Source: Swingsia samuiensis
GTDB taxonomy: Bacteria; Pseudomonadota; Alphaproteobacteria; Acetobacterales; Acetobacteraceae
Length of the DNA stretch: 64,000 nucleotides
Direction of reading: 5' to 3'
Assembly: GCF_006542355.1 (NCBI RefSeq)
Contig: NZ_CP038141.1
Location: forward strand, 2,012,001 to 2,076,000
The notes beneath the pieces were generated by a model that was not told where the DNA came from, searched no databases, and saw only the letters and a program-made list of their open reading frames with translations. Of this stretch, positions 60,664-64,000 are shown in pieces. The translations under genes and the position numbers were made by a program. The stretch's first letter is position 1. The number at the start of each line of letters is the position of its first letter.

Positions 60664-62545
60664 AATTTTTACTCGCTCTATATACCCACATATTACCTTC
60701 TATATTTTTTATATATGTACGCGTTTCTTGATAAGGAATTTTTTCAATCCAATCAATTAAATATTCGTCCGTAAGGTTAGTATTGTTAGATTGCTCTGAC
60801 TGGAGCCATGTGTCTACGCGGTGTGGTCCTGCATTATATGCTGCTAAAGCGTAAGGCACTACATTATCAAAATGCTCTAACAATTGTTCCAAATAAGCTG
60901 AGCCGATTAGAATATTGGTTGAAGGGTCTAATAATGCTGCTGATGATGTATTGACCCTTAAATGTGCCTTTCGAGCTACGTCATAAGCTGCCGTAGGGAG
61001 AAGTTGCAACAAGCCTATGGCATGGGCTGAGCTGATCGCTTGTGTATCAAATCCGCTTTCTTGGCGTATAACAGATAAAAGAAAATCAGAGGGTAAACTG
61101 GTAGTAGTGGGCTCTTGCCAAGGAGATGGATACCCTTGAGGATAAAGCGCTATTCTGGAATGGGCGAGAGTGTGCGCTGCAAAAACTTCCCCAGCTGGGA
61201 TGTTAAGTCGCTCGCTTAAATCAGCGATTGATTTTTGGTCGGCTGGTTCATGTGTTGTGCTAAGTAAAAACAATAAAAAAACCTTGGCTTTTTCTGAATT
61301 GCCACTTTGAGATAATAATATTGCTGCCTGAACTAGGTCAGACCTTTGAAGGTTTTCAGGAGCAGTTCCTTTAATATTAGGAACTATATCAAGGCGATGC
61401 TGTAAATCAGAAAGAAATCTTGAAGATACGTTTGGATTTGCATTTAACAATCCAATTTCATTGTTAAGAGCTGCTAAAGCCAATTGACCATAAAATGTTG
61501 TAGGGTTTTTGGCCGCATTTATAAAAGCTTTCTGTGCTTCTTTAACGTCTCCGAGTTCTTGTCTAGATCTTCCAATCCAATACCACCCTTGAGATTGAGT
61601 AGCTAACGAGACTGCATCAGTTAAAGGGGAAAAGAAATGCTCTGCTTGGTCGGGCTTTTTAAAGAAGCGTAATTGAATAAATCCAGAAAAGAACTGCGCT
61701 TCTAATCGATCCGATGTTGATAAGGGAAGGGAGGTATCATCTGCTATATTTGCAGCGTTCTCGATGTCATTATTCAACAATAATGCATGAGCAAAACTAA
61801 GGCGTTCAGCAGACCACTCATGCGATGGAGAGTTTTCTTGAATAGCGATTCCGGCCGAGTGCCATAGATCCAACGCTTCATTAAAACGCTCTGAGTGACG
61901 TAACATTTTAAGGCGATAACGGATAAGCGTAGGGTCTTGTCGTAATTCAGATGGAAGGCTTGAGAATAAGTAATCAGCATCTGCGCTGTTTGTTTTTTGC
62001 GCCAGACGTGCTTGAGCTAAAGCTTGTTGTGCTGGTGTTAAAAACGAGATTTGTCGTCTGGCGGATGCAATATTTCCGCTTTTCTCTAGCGTTTCATACC
62101 GTTTCCAATAATCATCAGACGATAAATCACTACTATATTGATTTAAAAATAAACTTTCATCAGATGCTGATCCTGCTCCCGATTGCCAAATTAGTTTTGC
62201 CTTTTTAGATTCTTCCAAGAGCTGCCCATGGCAAACAAGAAAAGCTGCCATAATGGTTAAAGGCTGGACACGACAAAGAGCTTTTAGCGTATCAGGATCA
62301 GAAATTTGAGATAGAGCGTTTTGATAACGCCATAAGATACGAGCATTTTGAGGCCATATCGGCCCCTTGGTAAGGAAATCGGCGTATCGCTCAGCTGGTA
62401 AATTCGTACCCTCTGGTGAGGTTAAAATTAACCATTCGTTTAGTCTGGACTGAACATCTGTGCTCTGTGCATGCGCAGAGAATGTTACTGAAAGAAAGAC
62501 AGAAGAAGCTAAGAGAAAAGCCCGGTTAATGCGATAAAGAGACAT
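60653..62545 (-). CDS. Soluble lytic murein transglycosylase
   Basis: Cleaves peptidoglycan glycan strands in the periplasm. I start at the ATG at 62545 (MSLYRINRAFLLASSVFLS), giving a signal peptide ending near SAHA and 630 residues. A long superhelical, TPR-like helical part (about 30-460) precedes the SLT domain, with the catalytic Glu in SVIRQESGFD, then SAHAIGLLQLLPTAA and YALAAYNAGPHRVD. It begins inside the end of terC and overlaps pncC. Confidence 0.9.
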   Translation of the reverse strand: MSLYRINRAFLLASSVFLSVTFSAHAQSTDVQSRLNEWLILTSPEGTNLPAERYADFLTKGPIWPQNARILWRYQNALSQISDPDTLKALCRVQPLTIMAAFLVCHGQLLEESKKAKLIWQSGAGSASDESLFLNQYSSDLSSDDYWKRYETLEKSGNIASARRQISFLTPAQQALAQARLAQKTNSADADYLFSSLPSELRQDPTLIRYRLKMLRHSERFNEALDLWHSAGIAIQENSPSHEWSAERLSFAHALLLNNDIENAANIADDTSLPLSTSDRLEAQFFSGFIQLRFFKKPDQAEHFFSPLTDAVSLATQSQGWYWIGRSRQELGDVKEAQKAFINAAKNPTTFYGQLALAALNNEIGLLNANPNVSSRFLSDLQHRLDIVPNIKGTAPENLQRSDLVQAAILLSQSGNSEKAKVFLLFLLSTTHEPADQKSIADLSERLNIPAGEVFAAHTLAHSRIALYPQGYPSPWQEPTTTSLPSDFLLSVIRQESGFDTQAISSAHAIGLLQLLPTAAYDVARKAHLRVNTSSAALLDPSTNILIGSAYLEQLLEHFDNVVPYALAAYNAGPHRVDTWLQSEQSNNTNLTDEYLIDWIEKIPYQETRTYIKNIEGNMWVYRASKNYVR

Positions 62546-63128
62546 AATGCCAAACCTCTCCGCCTCCACGAATGATAAGTTCAATTGCAACGGCGAGCAC
62601 GACAAGAAGGCCACCCCAGGCTATCCAACGATATTTTGCTAATAAACCAGCGATAAAAGAAGCCGCAACGCCCATGAGTAAAACAGAAAAAACTAAACCG
62701 CCCGTTAAAATCCAAGGGTGACCAATAGATGCCCCAGCCACGGCTAAAACATTATCCAAACTCATGGAAAGATCAGCGATAACAATTTTTATAATAGCAG
62801 GCCCAAGTTTAGAGGGACCGTCTACTTCAGCCTCATCTCCACCGTGCCGAAGTTCACGGTACATTTTCCAACATACCCATAAAAGCAAAATCCCGCCCGC
62901 AAGCGTCAGGCCAACAACGGAAAGAAGGCGAGACGCAACAAGAGCAAGCGCTATACGCAGCAGAGCAGAAAGAAGGGTGCCTATTAGAATCGCAATGTGT
63001 CTTTCACGACCAGCTAAACGACGAACTGCCATCCCTATGACAACGGCATTATCTCCCGCTAATGTGACGTCAATCAAGGTCACTTGCAGCAAGGCAATCA
63101 GGGCATGAGTGAAGCTATCTGGTAACAA
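62526..63128 (-). CDS. TerC-family membrane protein
   Basis: 200 residues with about seven membrane helices. The family motifs DVTLAGDNAVVIGMAV and IADLSMSLDNVLAVAG give the paired Asp-Asn sites of TerC proteins, which export or load manganese and other metals. Metal and direction cannot be read here. It overlaps the start of the transglycosylase gene by 20 bases. The upstream 89-base divergent region shows no riboswitch that I can recognise. Confidence 0.87.
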   Translation of the reverse strand: MLPDSFTHALIALLQVTLIDVTLAGDNAVVIGMAVRRLAGRERHIAILIGTLLSALLRIALALVASRLLSVVGLTLAGGILLLWVCWKMYRELRHGGDEAEVDGPSKLGPAIIKIVIADLSMSLDNVLAVAGASIGHPWILTGGLVFSVLLMGVAASFIAGLLAKYRWIAWGGLLVVLAVAIELIIRGGGEVWHYVSLSH

Positions 63129-63217
63129 GATGATTAATCTTTCAAAACGGAACGTGGCATTCTTGTCGTATTTGGTTTAAGCACCCTTCGTAAAGCCCAT
63201 TTTTTTTCGGAGTTTTC

Positions 63218-64000
63218 ATGGTTCCGCGTTATAGCCGTCCACAAATGACCGCCATCTGGTCTCCTACAAACCGTTACCGTATCTGGTTTGAGATCGAAGC
63301 TTTGGCTTGTGAGGCTATGGCTCAACAGGGAATAATTCCAGAAAGTGCAGCAAAAAATATCCGAGAAAAAGGCGATGCAGCCATGGCTGCATTTTCTGAA
63401 CAAGATATTGCACGTATTGACGAGATCGAAGCAGAAACGCGCCATGACGTCATTGCGTTCCTCACATGGCTAGCAGAAAAAATTGGTCCTGATAGCCGCT
63501 TTGTGCATTTAGGCATGACCTCTTCAGATGTTCTGGATACGTGCTTCTCTGTTCAGCTTAAGCAAGCGAGTGATCTTCTGCTCGAAGATTTAGATCAAGT
63601 CTTAAGTGCACTAAAGAAACGCGCCTATGAGCATAAAAACACAGTCACCATTGGTCGTAGCCACGCTATTCATGCAGAGCCAACAAGTTTTGGTTTAAAA
63701 CTAGCTGGCCATTATGCTGAGTTTGCTCGTGATCGGGAGCGTTTGCTTCAGGCTCGAAAAGAAATTGCTGTAGGCGCTATTTCAGGAGCCGTTGGCACGT
63801 ATGCGCATATTGACCCAGCAATTGAAGAATATGTTGCAAATAAACTTGGCTTAGTCGCAGAAAGCGTTTCAACGCAGGTTATTCCCAGAGATCGGCACGC
63901 CGCTTTCTTTTGCACATTAGCTGTTATTGCGAGTGGGATCGAGCGCCTCGCTGTTGAGGTAAGGCATTTGCAGCGTTCAGAAGTTCGGGAAGCAGAAGAG
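63218..64000 (+). CDS. purB: Adenylosuccinate lyase (3' end outside the window)
   Basis: Removes fumarate from SAICAR and adenylosuccinate in purine synthesis. The frame is open from the ATG at 63218 (GGAG upstream) to the right edge, 261 codons, roughly 60% of the usual length. Motifs: [54 protein letters not shown] (catalytic His) and [13 protein letters not shown]. The signature loop near the C-terminus lies beyond the window. Divergent from terC. Confidence 0.95.
   Translation, partial: MVPRYSRPQMTAIWSPTNRYRIWFEIEALACEAMAQQGIIPESAAKNIREKGDAAMAAFSEQDIARIDEIEAETRHDVIAFLTWLAEKIGPDSRFVHLGMTSSDVLDTCFSVQLKQASDLLLEDLDQVLSALKKRAYEHKNTVTIGRSHAIHAEPTSFGLKLAGHYAEFARDRERLLQARKEIAVGAISGAVGTYAHIDPAIEEYVANKLGLVAESVSTQVIPRDRHAAFFCTLAVIASGIERLAVEVRHLQRSEVREAEE

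Overview
The window looks like the chromosome of an alphaproteobacterium, most likely a low-GC member of the Acetobacteraceae. The evidence is gene content and order: a hopanoid cluster (hpnL facing hpnABCDE-shc-hpnG), pdhA-pdhB-pdhC-lpd-lipA-ratA with a lipoyl domain on the E1 beta subunit, eno-ftsB, tpiA-secG-pyrG-kdsA, pdxA-pdxJ, and the small alphaproteobacterial families DUF3126, DUF2939 and DUF3429. Hand counts on a few lines put core genes near 40-43% GC. The genus cannot be fixed from the sequence alone.

Layout. 1-1587 is accessory: a roughly 50% GC phage/plasmid-type gene with a broken frame, then a roughly 30% GC decayed ORF, ending at the 3' end of tRNA-Ser(GGA). From 1588 on the content is core. 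1718-3406 is lapA-like/pyrF/trpF (minus). 3572-10879 holds a small unknown gene, secB, a very large two-domain glycosyltransferase with an N-terminal repeat array, an M20 peptidase and pdxA-pdxJ. 10907-16142 holds a lipoprotein, DUF3126 and DUF2939 genes, moeB, a DsrE-like gene, an SH3 protein and pyruvate kinase. 16190-26177 is tyrA-hpnL (minus) facing the hopanoid operon, which covers squalene formation (HpnCDE), cyclisation (Shc) and side-chain processing (HpnG); hpnH is not here. 26167-33624 has rlmE-ppx, tRNA-Gln, guaB, an RsmB-type methyltransferase, a Na+/H+ antiporter and an L,D-transpeptidase. 33784-41437 holds a lone OmpR-type regulator, xthA, a dipeptidase, uvrC, pgsA, a lipoprotein, lexA, rpmG and ftsB. 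41568-47059 is eno and the tpiA-secG-pyrG-kdsA operon. 47180-53170 is ppiD followed by trpE-trpG-trpD-trpC. 53266-59701 is the complete pyruvate dehydrogenase operon with lipoate synthase. 59802-63128 has a His-rich exported peptide, pncC, a lytic transglycosylase and a TerC protein. purB runs off the right edge.

Most of the window is well-known housekeeping, and I see no convincing new multi-gene system. The items most worth checking are the accessory-island edge at tRNA-Ser, the two core genes (tpiA and ppiD) broken by -1 frame changes at five-base homopolymers, the large repeat-bearing double glycosyltransferase, the missing hpnH, and the small His/Met-rich exported peptide.
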